Under the pieces are notes generated by a model. That model ran no database searches. It saw only the letters and a list, made by a program, of their open reading frames with translations, and was not told where the DNA came from. A program made the translations under genes and the position numbers. Shown here piece by piece: positions 1 through 7,886 of a stretch of 64,000 nucleotides of DNA (the first letter of the stretch is position 1; each line of letters opens with the position of its first letter). The stretch is from Mucilaginibacter sp. dw_454 (lineage in GTDB: Bacteria > Bacteroidota > Bacteroidia > Sphingobacteriales > Sphingobacteriaceae). Location of the stretch: the NCBI RefSeq assembly GCF_018449775.1, contig NZ_JAAVVB010000001.1, positions 310,001 through 374,000 of the forward strand, written 5' to 3'.

Positions 1-656
1 TTTTCCTGCACAAAACTGGACAAAGAGGAGAGGCGCTCCTGGATCTTCTCACTACGAAAATTGATAACGTTGTTAACGTAATAAATGATGATGGCCAAAA
101 CCGGCATCGGCAGTAAAGAAAAAATGGCAAGCCTGACGTTTACCGTGAGCATGAAATAAATGATCAATGCAAAAAGTACAATAGTGTTACTGGCATACAT
201 AATGCCCGGACCCAGGTACAAGCGTACACGGCTCACGTCTTCAGTAACACGGTTCATTAGGTCGCCGGTATTGTGCCGACGGTAAAAGGCCAGCGAAAGA
301 TCCTGGTAATGGCTATAGATCTCGTTCTTTAGATCGTACTCAATATGCCGCGACATCAGGATAATGGTTTGCCGCATAAAAAACATGAACAAACCGCTTA
401 TTAATGACAATACCAGAATTAAAATACCAAAAAATAGCAAGCCGGAGCTAAAGATCTCATAAACTATGCTTTGCCGTTGAAAACCCGCGAAAAGGTGATA
501 AACGCCGATGTTTTCGGTTACCAGATCAATCGCTTCGCGAACAACCTGGGCACGCTTTACGCTGAAAATGTTGGATATAATAACGAACAGCAAACCCGGG
601 ATAAGTTGCCAGCGGTATTTAACGAAGAATTTATTTAGATAAGCAAGATCTTTCAT
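1..656 (-). CDS. ABC exporter, N-terminal part (runs off left edge)
   Basis: Only the first 218 codons are inside the window; the gene continues beyond base 1. The visible part is the membrane domain of a half-size or full ABC exporter of the MsbA/MdlB type: hydrophobic segments near residues 17-29, 72-95 and 150-200, with the conserved stretch YSHYQDLSLAFYRRHNTGDL followed by MNRVTEDVSRVR, typical of type 1 exporter coupling regions. The ATPase domain would lie outside the window. The start at the ATG ending at 656 is supported by an exact TAnnTTTG -7 box about 35 bases upstream. The substrate cannot be told from the sequence. Confidence 0.85.
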   Translation of the reverse strand, partial: MKDLAYLNKFFVKYRWQLIPGLLFVIISNIFSVKRAQVVREAIDLVTENIGVYHLFAGFQRQSIVYEIFSSGLLFFGILILVLSLISGLFMFFMRQTIILMSRHIEYDLKNEIYSHYQDLSLAFYRRHNTGDLMNRVTEDVSRVRLYLGPGIMYASNTIVLFALIIYFMLTVNVRLAIFSLLPMPVLAIIIYYVNNVINFRSEKIQERLSSLSSFVQE

Positions 657-690
657 GGATAGCAATGCCGCAGCGCGAACGCCCGGTAAG

Positions 691-698
691 CAAAAATA
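691..698 (-). promoter_or_regulatory. -7 promoter box for the ABC exporter
   Basis: On the minus strand this reads TATTTTTG, an exact match to the Bacteroidota -7 element TAnnTTTG. It would start transcription near 684, giving a leader of about 28 bases before the ATG at 656. No clear -33 TTTG is seen. Confidence 0.5.
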
Positions 699-726
699 CT
701 TTATTTGGTTTAAAGATTAACGGGCT

Positions 727-1227
727 TTATCGCTTTAAGCTAAAAAATGGCAGGTCCAGTTCTCCGCGTAGTAAATTGCCGTCGCGCTTAAGCCCTGCAT
801 TTTCTAATACGCGTTGCGATGGTATGTTTTCTACAGTGGTGCATGCCACTATTTCTGTAATAGCGCTATCAAAAAAGCCATGGTTCACCATTGCTTTGGC
901 CATTTCAGATGCCAGGCCTTTGCCCCAGTCTTTGTGATCGAGACTATAACCCAGTTCCAGTTTGTCGCTTGTGTCGCCAAAAGGGCGCAATAGGCAGCTA
1001 CCTATAAATTCATCACTATCAGCATAAAACATACCCCAAATACCTTTGGTTTTAGAACCGGTATATTCGCTTAGCGCGATATTAAAAATGGTTATGCGCT
1101 CGTCCCGGGTGCGTTTGGGAATGTGTTCAATCACACGCTCGTCGTTGAAATGGTTGAGATAAGTTTCCAGTTCGTCCGGCAAAAACTCGCGGATAATGAT
1201 GCGTGGGGTTTGGGTTATGATGGTCAT
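727..1227 (-). CDS. GNAT family N-acetyltransferase
   Basis: A 166-residue protein of the RimJ/RimL-like GNAT family, which transfers acetyl from acetyl-CoA to an amine. The N-terminus TPRIIIREF is the usual first strand of this family. LGYSLDHKDWGKGLASEM is the acetyl-CoA loop (motif A), followed by ENIPSQRVLENAGL, the motif B region with the conserved Asn. An open frame begins two codons earlier at a TTG; the ATG at 1227 is preferred. It stands alone, transcribed leftward toward the ABC exporter. The acceptor substrate is unknown. Confidence 0.85.
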   Translation of the reverse strand: MTIITQTPRIIIREFLPDELETYLNHFNDERVIEHIPKRTRDERITIFNIALSEYTGSKTKGIWGMFYADSDEFIGSCLLRPFGDTSDKLELGYSLDHKDWGKGLASEMAKAMVNHGFFDSAITEIVACTTVENIPSQRVLENAGLKRDGNLLRGELDLPFFSLKR

Positions 1228-1307
1228 AAACAAAAGTAATATCGAATAATGAATTCTGAATGTCGAATATCGAAGTAATAATCATTAATTTAAATTTGGG
1301 ATTTGCA

Positions 1308-1542
1308 TGGCGGGGGACTCACCCCGGCATCGCTACGCTTGTCGACCCTCTCTTCGCCTTCGGCGGAAAGAGGGTTATTGCGATAAAACTGTCATTGCGA
1401 GCGTAGCGCGGCAATCTCAAGGCGCAAAGTTCGCGATTGCCACGTCGTTCCTCCTCGCAATGACAGAATTTCAAAGACCCTCTTTCCCGCTTGCGGAAGA
1501 GAGGGTGGTCGAGCGAAGCAAAGACCGGGTGAGTAACCGGCG
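1308..1542. repeat. Composite palindromic intergenic repeat
   Basis: This gene-free stretch is one nested inverted element. Outer arms pair GACTCACCC...CCTCTCTTCGCC (1315-1375) with CCTCTTTCCCGCTTGCGG...CGGGTGAGT (1480-1535). The centre (1391-1464) is a CATTGCGAG-type palindrome, starting GTCATTGCGAGCG and ending CTCGCAATGAC. The same outer module recurs at 15.8 and 17.1 kb. Open frames across it are artefacts of the repeat. Confidence 0.8.
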
Positions 1543-1585
1543 AAGCGACTATAGTAGCCATTCATTGTATTTTAATCTTATTCCC

Positions 1586-1615
1586 TTTGATGCACAAAAA
1601 AAATACCTACTTTTG
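1586..1615 (+). promoter_or_regulatory. Promoter of the leucine-dehydrogenase-like gene
   Basis: TTTG at 1586-1589, an 18-base spacer, then TACTTTTG at 1608-1615: a complete Bacteroidota -33/-7 promoter. Transcription would start near 1622, leaving a leader of about 13 bases before the ATG at 1635. Confidence 0.7.
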
Positions 1616-1634
1616 TCATGCCTTGATATAATAA

Positions 1635-2720
1635 ATGCCGATCGCAAAATCCACCGATTCTATATTTAGCCAGCTTGAAGATTGCGGGCATAAAAAAGTT
1701 GTTTATTGTAGCGACCCGGATACCGGGTTACAAGCAATTATAGCAATTCATAATACCGTATTGGGTCCGGCCCTGGGCGGTGTGCGCATGTGGACCTATA
1801 AAACCGAAGCCGAGGCATTGGCCGACGTACTACGCCTTTCAAGAAGCATGACTTATAAAGCCGCTATATCGGGCCTTAACCTGGGTGGTGGCAGTGCCGT
1901 GATTATTGGCGATTCGCGCAAGCAAAAAACAGAAGTATTACTACGCAAGTTCGGCCGTTTTGTAAAAAACCTTAATGGCGAGTTTATAGCAGGCGAAGAT
2001 GTAGGTACCAACCCGCGCGATATGGAGCTGATCCGTATGGAAACCGAGCATGTGGCCGGTTTGCCCGAATCTGTAGGCGGCAGCGGCGACCCTGCGCCGA
2101 TAGCAGCCATGGGCGTTTTTATGGGCATTAAAGCCTCGGTAAAAGAAGTTTTTGGTACTGATAGCCTGGCAGGCAAACGCGTTATAGTTCAAGGTATAGG
2201 CCACGTAGGCGAGCACCTGGTAAAATTGCTGCGCGACGAGAATGTAAAAGTTTACGTTAGTGATATCAATGATGACCGTACGCGCCAGGTATCAAAAAAA
2301 TATGGCGCCGAAGCGGTAGCTAATCACAGTATTTTTGATATCGATGCCGACATTTATTCGCCTTGCGCTTTAGGGGGTACTATCAATACGCAAACTATTA
2401 ATAAGTTAAAGTGCGGTATCATAGCAGGCTCGGCCAATAACCAGTTAGAAGACGAAGAGGTACACGGACAATTATTACTGGATAAAGGTATTATATTTGC
2501 GCCCGATTACGTTATAAATGCAGGCGGGGTAATTAACTGTTATTCGGAGCTGATGGGTTTTGCCAAAAAGCATTCCTTACAGTTAACCGAGAATATTTAT
2601 GAAGCAACGCGCAACGTTATCAAACTTTCAAAAACCGAGAACATTTCTACCATTGTTGCGGCAAACAAAATTGTTGAAAAACGTATTAGTGACATTAATA
2701 AGGTAAAATCCGGCTATTAA
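1635..2720 (+). CDS. Leucine dehydrogenase-like protein with altered active site
   Basis: A 361-residue member of the Glu/Leu/Phe/Val dehydrogenase family, close in length to leucine dehydrogenases, which reversibly deaminate branched-chain amino acids with NAD+. The N-terminal substrate domain has GGVRMW and MTYKAAISGLNLGGG; the Rossmann domain has VQGIGHVG near residue 185 with VYVSDIN ending the next strand. GEDVGTNPRDM carries the conserved active-site Asp. In characterised enzymes the glycine run continues GGGK, whose Lys (Lys80 in Bacillus numbering) is catalytic. Here it reads GGGS, with Ser87 encoded by AGT at 1893-1895, while the other Lys (Lys75 in MTYK) is kept. Activity may therefore be lost or changed. 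The start follows a good promoter. Confidence 0.85.
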   Translation: MPIAKSTDSIFSQLEDCGHKKVVYCSDPDTGLQAIIAIHNTVLGPALGGVRMWTYKTEAEALADVLRLSRSMTYKAAISGLNLGGGSAVIIGDSRKQKTEVLLRKFGRFVKNLNGEFIAGEDVGTNPRDMELIRMETEHVAGLPESVGGSGDPAPIAAMGVFMGIKASVKEVFGTDSLAGKRVIVQGIGHVGEHLVKLLRDENVKVYVSDINDDRTRQVSKKYGAEAVANHSIFDIDADIYSPCALGGTINTQTINKLKCGIIAGSANNQLEDEEVHGQLLLDKGIIFAPDYVINAGGVINCYSELMGFAKKHSLQLTENIYEATRNVIKLSKTENISTIVAANKIVEKRISDINKVKSGY

Positions 2721-2780
2721 AACAAAACAAACAACAATAATAAATAACAGGATTAAAAATCCTAAATCGTTCTTATACCA

Positions 2781-3728
2781 ATGTTAAACAGAAGGCACCT
2801 ACGGGTAAAAGTATTACAATCATTGTACGCATATCATCAAACGAATGCGACTAACATTAAACAACAGGAAAAAAACCTGCTACAAAGTATAGACGAGGTG
2901 TATGAAATGTACATCTGGATGCTATCACTGATCTCAGAAGTAGTTGGTTATGCAGAAACTGATGCTACCGAGCGTGCGCACAAGCATTTACCTACCAAAG
3001 AAGACCTGAATGCCAATCAGAAAATATTAACCAACCGGTTTACTGGTTCTTTAAGCCAAAATAAAGAGTACTTAGCAGGCGTAAAAAAATATAAAGTAGA
3101 ATGGTCTTTTGAACCTGAATTGGTTAAAACACTATTTACCGCATTAAAAAGTTCGCCCGAGTATACCGAGTATTTGGAAAAAACCGGCGACACTATCCAA
3201 ACGGATAAAGACATCATTAAATTCATCTTCAAAAAAGTAATTTTAAAATCATCTCTGGCCGACCAGGTTTTTGAAGAGAAATTTATTTTTTGGCCGGTAG
3301 ACAAAGATGTTTTGCAAGCTTTGATAGCCAAAACTTTCAAAAACTTTGCATTTGATGAGCCTGAGAAAAACAAGCTGGCCGAAGTAACCGGCAATTGGGA
3401 TGAGGATAAAGAGTTTATCATTAATTTACTGGCAACAAGCGTACGTTATGACGAGGATTACCAAAAACTAATTACCGCTAAAACCCAAAATTGGGAACCC
3501 GAGCGTATCGCCATGATGGACACGTTGCTCATGAAAATGGCAATAGCCGAGTTTATTAACTTTAGTTCTATCCCGGTAAAAGTTACTATTAATGAGTACC
3601 TGGAGATCTCTAAAGAGTACAGCACGCCAAAAAGCAATTCGTTTATAAACGGTATATTAGACAAAATTTTGGCCGAACTTAAAGCCGAAAAGAAAATTAA
3701 TAAAGTAGGTAGAGGATTAATAGAATAG
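2781..3728 (+). CDS. nusB: Transcription antitermination factor NusB, long Bacteroidota form
   Basis: NusB binds boxA RNA with S10 in antitermination complexes on rRNA operons. The protein is 315 residues, about twice the Escherichia coli length, as is usual in Bacteroidota. The N-terminus MLNRRHLRVKVLQSLYAYHQ matches the family start, and the C-terminal half has the conserved ERIAMMDTLLMKMAIAEF and the following PVKVTINEYLEISKEY helices, ending NSFINGILDKI. The middle section is lineage-specific. It heads a co-directional run with DUF1573 (11-base gap), yajC, ybbR and coaE, a gene order common in this phylum. Confidence 0.93.
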   Translation: MLNRRHLRVKVLQSLYAYHQTNATNIKQQEKNLLQSIDEVYEMYIWMLSLISEVVGYAETDATERAHKHLPTKEDLNANQKILTNRFTGSLSQNKEYLAGVKKYKVEWSFEPELVKTLFTALKSSPEYTEYLEKTGDTIQTDKDIIKFIFKKVILKSSLADQVFEEKFIFWPVDKDVLQALIAKTFKNFAFDEPEKNKLAEVTGNWDEDKEFIINLLATSVRYDEDYQKLITAKTQNWEPERIAMMDTLLMKMAIAEFINFSSIPVKVTINEYLEISKEYSTPKSNSFINGILDKILAELKAEKKINKVGRGLIE

Positions 3729-3739
3729 TAATACAATAT

Positions 3740-4162
3740 ATGAAAAAACTGTTTTTAGCAGGAATGATAGCTGGCGGCTTAATGGCTTGCAATCAACCAA
3801 CCAAACAACAACAGCAACAAAAGGTTAACTTCACAACAGATGGGGCTGACGTTAGATATGAATCGCCTACTTATGACTTTGGCAAGATAAAACAAGGCGA
3901 TAAGGTTTCGCATAGTTTTAAATTTACTAATATGGGTAAGTCGCCGTTAATTATCACAACGGCGGTAGCATCATGTGGTTGCACCACACCTACATGGCCC
4001 AAAAGCCCGGTAATGCCCGGCGATACCGGCTCAATTGCCGTAACCTTTAACAGTACTGGTAAATCAGGCTTGCAAGATAAATTGATCACCGTTACATCCA
4101 ATGCCCAGCCTGCACAAAGTATTGTGCACTTACTTGGCGAAGTACTCACACCCAACAAATAA
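3740..4162 (+). CDS. DUF1573 lipoprotein
   Basis: A 140-residue envelope protein of the DUF1573 family. A short signal peptide ends in a lipobox (GGLMAC, Cys17), so it should be lipid-anchored. After a Gln/Lys-rich linker the mature part is one Ig-like beta domain: YDFGKIKQGDKVSHSFKFTN, then the family hallmark VASCGCTTP with its Cys-x-Cys pair, and PGDTGSIAVTFNS. The role is unknown; the domain resembles the ASH/MSP-like folds. It sits between nusB and yajC in the conserved order, only 3 bases ahead of yajC, so the two are probably co-translated. Confidence 0.88.
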   Translation: MKKLFLAGMIAGGLMACNQPTKQQQQQKVNFTTDGADVRYESPTYDFGKIKQGDKVSHSFKFTNMGKSPLIITTAVASCGCTTPTWPKSPVMPGDTGSIAVTFNSTGKSGLQDKLITVTSNAQPAQSIVHLLGEVLTPNK

Positions 4163-4165
4163 AAA

Positions 4166-4489
4166 ATGACAGCAACTATTTTATTACAAGCCGCAGGCGG
4201 CGGTATCGGTATAGCGCAAATACTTCCTTTTGCGTTAATCATCATCGTATTTTATTTCTTTATGATACGCCCGCAGGTTAAAAAGCAAAAAGAACAAAAG
4301 CAATTTGCCGAGGCCCTGAAAAAAGGCGACAAAGTGATCACCACTTCGGGCATGCACGGTAAGGTTATTGATATAGCCGACACAACCATTTTACTGGAAA
4401 CAGAAGGTGGTCACAAAATACGTTTTAACAAAGCAGCAGTTTCTTTAGAAGATACAAAAGCGGTTAATACGCCTGTTGTAACTAAATAA
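4166..4489 (+). CDS. yajC: Preprotein translocase subunit YajC
   Basis: YajC is the small inner-membrane partner of SecDF in the Sec translocon. The 107-residue protein has a single membrane helix (about residues 15-35, ending FFMIRPQ, the family signature), then a basic stretch KKQKEQKQ and a small SH3-like cytoplasmic domain with GDKVITTSGMHGKV. Length and motif are typical. It lies in the nusB cluster, while its functional partner secDF is at 25-28 kb in the same window. Confidence 0.95.
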   Translation: MTATILLQAAGGGIGIAQILPFALIIIVFYFFMIRPQVKKQKEQKQFAEALKKGDKVITTSGMHGKVIDIADTTILLETEGGHKIRFNKAAVSLEDTKAVNTPVVTK

Positions 4490-4532
4490 AACATTGCTTT
4501 GAAGGTGTTGGCACCTGGCAAAATATAAACGA

Positions 4533-4580
4533 AGCGGAAAGAAAAGCATTTAGCTTTAACCTTTCCGCTTTCGGCTTTTA
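4533..4580 (+). terminator. Hairpin after yajC
   Basis: AGCGGAAAG (4533-4541) pairs with CTTTCCGCT (4561-4569), with an inner AAAGC/GCTTT stem, followed by a T-rich stretch. It lies in the 101-base gap between yajC and ybbR and could end or attenuate transcription. Confidence 0.5.
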
Positions 4581-4590
4581 GCTAAATTAA

Positions 4591-5538
4591 ATGGCAATAT
4601 TAAAATTATCGGCAACAGAGCGCAGGCGTATATCGGCGTTTTTAACCTGCCTGGTGCTAGCTTTGGGCGCCTGGGTAATTGCTGTATTGTCCAATAGTTA
4701 CAATTATTCTGTAAAAGAAATTATCACCTTTAAAAATGGTCCTCAAAAAAGAGCGTTTCATTCTTTACAGTCAGACACCGTTAGCGTTACTGTAAAAGGA
4801 ACAGGCTGGCAGATGGTGCTTTCTAAAATGCAGGAAGAGAATCATCGCATAAAGGTTGATCTGAGCAAGCTTGACAGTCAGGATTATGTGGTATTGAATA
4901 CGCAGCTTGCTGTTATAAATTCCGAAAAAGTAGTCAACAACCAAATTACCGCTATCAATCCTGATACACTTTATTTTGATTTTACTAATCGTAGCGTACG
5001 CAGGGTGCCGGTAAGGTTAGTAAGAAATATTAGATATACCCAGCAGTTTACGCAGTCTGGCAATGCTATTATCAAGCCGTCGTATGTAACCATCAGCGGC
5101 CCCAGTGCCAGCATTGATAAGATTGATTTTTGGCGCACCGATTCGCTGACGCTTAAAAACGTCAATGAAGATGTAACCACGCAGCTTAACCTGGAAGCCT
5201 CGCCTGAAGGTAACATCACGGTATATCCTAAAACCGTGCAGGTTACACTTCCGATAGAAGAGTTTACTGAAAAGACGCTGGAGCTACCTATCAAGCTGAT
5301 GGGTAATATAGATTATTTTAATGTAAGGCTGTTTCCTCAGAAGGTTAAAGTAACCATCACCACAGCCTTAAGCCGTTATAATGATATCGATGAAGAACTG
5401 TTTGAAGTTCAGGCTGATTTGAATTTATGGCGCACATATGGGTTCAATACGCTGCCGGTGAAAGTACTGCGCATACCGGCTTATTGTAAACTGGTGAGCG
5501 TTGAACCCAGCAATGTCGATTTTATAGTTAAAAAGTAA
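4591..5538 (+). CDS. YbbR-like domain protein (CdaR family)
   Basis: A 315-residue single-pass membrane protein. The N-terminus is cytoplasmic and basic (ATERRRI), followed by one helix (about residues 17-36, TCLVLALGAWVIAVL) and an extracytoplasmic region with two to three YbbR-like beta repeats (for example VRRVPVRLVRN and KTLELPIKLMGN). In Firmicutes, YbbR/CdaR controls the diadenylate cyclase CdaA; no cyclase gene lies nearby here, so that role is not shown. Its stop TAA shares a base with the ATG of coaE, so the two are coupled. Confidence 0.85.
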   Translation: MAILKLSATERRRISAFLTCLVLALGAWVIAVLSNSYNYSVKEIITFKNGPQKRAFHSLQSDTVSVTVKGTGWQMVLSKMQEENHRIKVDLSKLDSQDYVVLNTQLAVINSEKVVNNQITAINPDTLYFDFTNRSVRRVPVRLVRNIRYTQQFTQSGNAIIKPSYVTISGPSASIDKIDFWRTDSLTLKNVNEDVTTQLNLEASPEGNITVYPKTVQVTLPIEEFTEKTLELPIKLMGNIDYFNVRLFPQKVKVTITTALSRYNDIDEELFEVQADLNLWRTYGFNTLPVKVLRIPAYCKLVSVEPSNVDFIVKK

Positions 5539-6134
5539 TGCTTAAAATAGGTATCACCGGTAATATAGGCAGCGGCAAAACCACCGTAAGTAAACTGTTT
5601 GAGATTTTGGGCATCCCGGTGTTTTATGCAGATATCGCAGCCAAAACCATCATGACCGATGACCCACAGTTGGTAATCGACATTAAAAAAGCTTTTGGCG
5701 ATGCTGCCTATTTAACAGATGGTAGCCTTGATCGTAAATACCTGGCCAATATTGTTTTTAATGACGATGCGCAACTGGCTAAGTTGAACGCTTTAACACA
5801 TCCCGCTGTTTTTAGAGCGTTTGATACCTGGGTTGCGGGGATTAAGAATGCGCCTTATGTGATTAAAGAAGCCGCTTTATTATTTGAAAGTACATCTTAC
5901 AAGATGTGCGATTATTCACTGTTGATTACTGCTCCGCTTATACTGCGGATTGAGCGTGTAACTCAACGCGATGGCGTTACCGCCGCCGAAGTGCAGGCAC
6001 GTGAAGCCAAACAATTCACCCAGGAAAAAAAACGCGAATTGGCAGATTATACTATTGAAAATGATGAAAAGCAATTACTGATACCGCAGGTGCTGGAATT
6101 GCATGAAACATTTTTACAATTGGCAACGCCATGA
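5538..6134 (+). CDS. coaE: Dephospho-CoA kinase
   Basis: CoaE phosphorylates the ribose 3-prime hydroxyl of dephospho-CoA with ATP, the last step of coenzyme A synthesis. The 198-residue protein opens with the P-loop GITGNIGSGKTTVSK, then FYADIAAK (CoA-binding region), THPAVF near residue 87, and the lid segment around VTQRDGVTAAEVQAREA. All are standard. It overlaps the ybbR stop by one base and ends the nusB cluster, followed by a palindromic repeat. Confidence 0.95.
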   Translation: MLKIGITGNIGSGKTTVSKLFEILGIPVFYADIAAKTIMTDDPQLVIDIKKAFGDAAYLTDGSLDRKYLANIVFNDDAQLAKLNALTHPAVFRAFDTWVAGIKNAPYVIKEAALLFESTSYKMCDYSLLITAPLILRIERVTQRDGVTAAEVQAREAKQFTQEKKRELADYTIENDEKQLLIPQVLELHETFLQLATP

Positions 6135-6163
6135 AGCACTTTGTCATTATTTCACTCCGTCGC

Positions 6164-6249
6164 GTCATTGCGAGCGTAGCGTGGCAATCTCTGCGCGATA
6201 GGCTTTGCATGTTCAGAGATCGCCACGCTCGTACCTCGCTCGCGATGAC
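6164..6249. repeat. CATTGCGAG palindromic repeat
   Basis: Imperfect inverted repeat starting GTCATTGCGAGCGTAGCG and ending in its complement CGCTCGCGATGAC, with a loop of variable sequence. It is one of the many copies of this family between genes in the window, here between coaE and the exonuclease gene. Confidence 0.8.
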
Positions 6250-6299
6250 GTGGTGGGGATTGTTTGATCTTGTATAATAGATGCAACTTTTAATAATTA

Positions 6300-7241
6300 A
6301 TGAATATCCTCCAGGACTTTATTGAAATTAACCCCAACGGTATTTACTGTAAATACGGCGATTTCTATCTCGACCCACAGCAGCCGGTTAATCATGCCGT
6401 AATAAGCCATGCGCATGCAGATCATGCGGTAAGCGGCAATAAAGAGGTTCATTGCACCCAGGCCACGCGCGAATTTATGTACCTGCGTTATCACCGCTCG
6501 GCGGCGCAGGTTTTCAATATCGTGGGCTATCATCAATCATTTAAAATTAAAGATGTCACTTTAACTTTTGTGTCGGCGGGCCACATGCTGGGCTCGGCGA
6601 TGATCTTGATGGAATATGAAGGAGCTACTTATCTATATACGGGCGATTACAAGATCCAGCCCGACGCTACTTGTGAACCTATCGAGTGGGTTAAAGCCGA
6701 TGTGCTGATTACGGAGAGTACCTTTGCTGATCCGAACATTATTCATCCTGACCCGGTAGCAGAAATCAAAAAATTGAATGACATTAAAAGTAACATCCTT
6801 TTAGGGGCCTATGGCATGGGTAAGAGCCAACGATTAATCCGGATGATCAATGAGTACGCTCCGCAGAAAAAAGTGCTGGTACATCATAAAATTATGCCTA
6901 TTAATCAAATCTATGAGCGGCTGGGTTTTAAACTGGGTAACTACCAGTTATATGGCCGCAAAATGATGAAGGTACAGGACGAATTTGTTTACCTGGTTAC
7001 GCCGTTTACATTTAACAGCTACATTAAAGCCACAGGCGTAAAGCGCTTATTTGCCTCAGGCTGGGATAATTTGCAGGTGAATAAACAGGACACATTGTTT
7101 ATATCAGACCATGTTGACTGGAATGATATACTGACCGCAGTAAAACAAGTTGAACCAAAACAGGTTTGGACCTTACACGGTAATGGTAACCACTTAAAAG
7201 CACACTTTGGCGATAAGATATACGTTAAGATATTGAATTAG
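6300..7241 (+). CDS. MBL-fold exonuclease (ligase-associated type)
   Basis: A 313-residue metallo-beta-lactamase-fold nuclease of the group usually named ligase-associated DNA exonuclease, related to CPSF/SNM1-like nucleases. The metal site is HAHADH (about residues 38-43), followed by SAGHMLGSAM near residue 92 and YTGDYK near residue 115, all diagnostic. In many bacteria it is next to an ATP-dependent DNA ligase and helicase; no ligase is seen nearby. The 52-residue DUF5522 gene starts 7 bases after its stop and is probably co-transcribed. Confidence 0.82.
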   Translation: MNILQDFIEINPNGIYCKYGDFYLDPQQPVNHAVISHAHADHAVSGNKEVHCTQATREFMYLRYHRSAAQVFNIVGYHQSFKIKDVTLTFVSAGHMLGSAMILMEYEGATYLYTGDYKIQPDATCEPIEWVKADVLITESTFADPNIIHPDPVAEIKKLNDIKSNILLGAYGMGKSQRLIRMINEYAPQKKVLVHHKIMPINQIYERLGFKLGNYQLYGRKMMKVQDEFVYLVTPFTFNSYIKATGVKRLFASGWDNLQVNKQDTLFISDHVDWNDILTAVKQVEPKQVWTLHGNGNHLKAHFGDKIYVKILN

Positions 7242-7248
7242 CAAGGCG

Positions 7249-7407
7249 ATGAAAGAGGGAGAGGACTATTACATCAACGAAAATGGCTTATGGGTTTTAA
7301 CAGAAGCCTACCATTTAAAGCGCGGTTATTGCTGCGAAAATGGCTGTAAGCATTGTCCCTATGGTTATGGAAAAACACAGGACGATGCTAATCCGGAGAA
7401 AAAATAG
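7249..7407 (+). CDS. DUF5522 small cysteine-rich protein
   Basis: A 52-residue open frame that matches my memory of the DUF5522 family. The core reads NGLWVLTEAYHLKRGYC followed by CENGCKHCPYGY, so four cysteines are arranged C-C-x3-C-x2-C before PYG, which suggests a metal or Fe-S site. The function is unknown. It begins 7 bases after the exonuclease stop, in the same direction. The C-terminus is acidic then basic (DDANPEKK). It is short enough to be missed by automatic gene calling with a length cut-off. Confidence 0.8.
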   Translation: MKEGEDYYINENGLWVLTEAYHLKRGYCCENGCKHCPYGYGKTQDDANPEKK

Positions 7408-7436
7408 GATATTTGTACCCTGAATTAAAAAAGTTT

Positions 7437-7883
7437 ATGCGGATAGACGAAGAAATACACTCTAAGTTTGAAGATAACTACCAAAAGGCGGTTATCAATA
7501 TTTCGTATACCGAAGGATGGTTAAAGAATACTTTTAACTGTCATTTTGAGCGTCATAACCTCACGCAACAGCAATTTAACATCTTGAGGATATTACGTGG
7601 CCAATACCCAAAACCGGCTACGGTTAACCTGCTAAAGGAGCGCATGATCGATAAGATGAGCGATGCCTCGCGTATTGTAGACAGGCTGGTTCAAAAAGAA
7701 ATGATTACCCGCTGCACCAATAATAAAGACCGCCGCGCAGTGGACATCCGCATTAGCGAAAAAGGTTTGAAAACGCTGGAGATCATGGATAGCGAATTTA
7801 AAACCAAGGATTTCATCAAAAACAATCTTACCGCCGAAGAAGCAGGCCAGTTAAGCGATTTGCTGGACAAGTTAAGAGGATAG
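7437..7883 (+). CDS. MarR family transcriptional regulator
   Basis: A 148-residue winged-helix regulator. The helix-turn-helix and wing are visible: LTQQQFNILRILRGQ, then LLKERMIDKMSDASRIVDRLV, then a wing with NNKDRRAVDIRISEKGLK, where D-R-R-x-V is the MarR wing motif. Such proteins bind palindromic operators as dimers, usually next to their own gene. An earlier TTG at 7413 keeps the frame open, but a near-consensus -7 box (GATATTTG, 7408-7415) overlaps it, so the ATG at 7437 is preferred. The YCII gene follows on the opposite strand, convergent. Confidence 0.85.
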   Translation: MRIDEEIHSKFEDNYQKAVINISYTEGWLKNTFNCHFERHNLTQQQFNILRILRGQYPKPATVNLLKERMIDKMSDASRIVDRLVQKEMITRCTNNKDRRAVDIRISEKGLKTLEIMDSEFKTKDFIKNNLTAEEAGQLSDLLDKLRG

Positions 7884-7886
7884 GTA

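Noticed and set aside
1307..1669. Open frames of 80-120 residues over the composite repeat, on both strands
   Set aside because: They translate the palindromic repeat (and part of the following promoter), overlap the leucine-dehydrogenase start and have no recognisable protein features.
7413..7436. TTG start of the MarR gene eight codons upstream
   Set aside because: The codon overlaps a probable -7 box and adds residues not typical for the family; ATG at 7437 is used.
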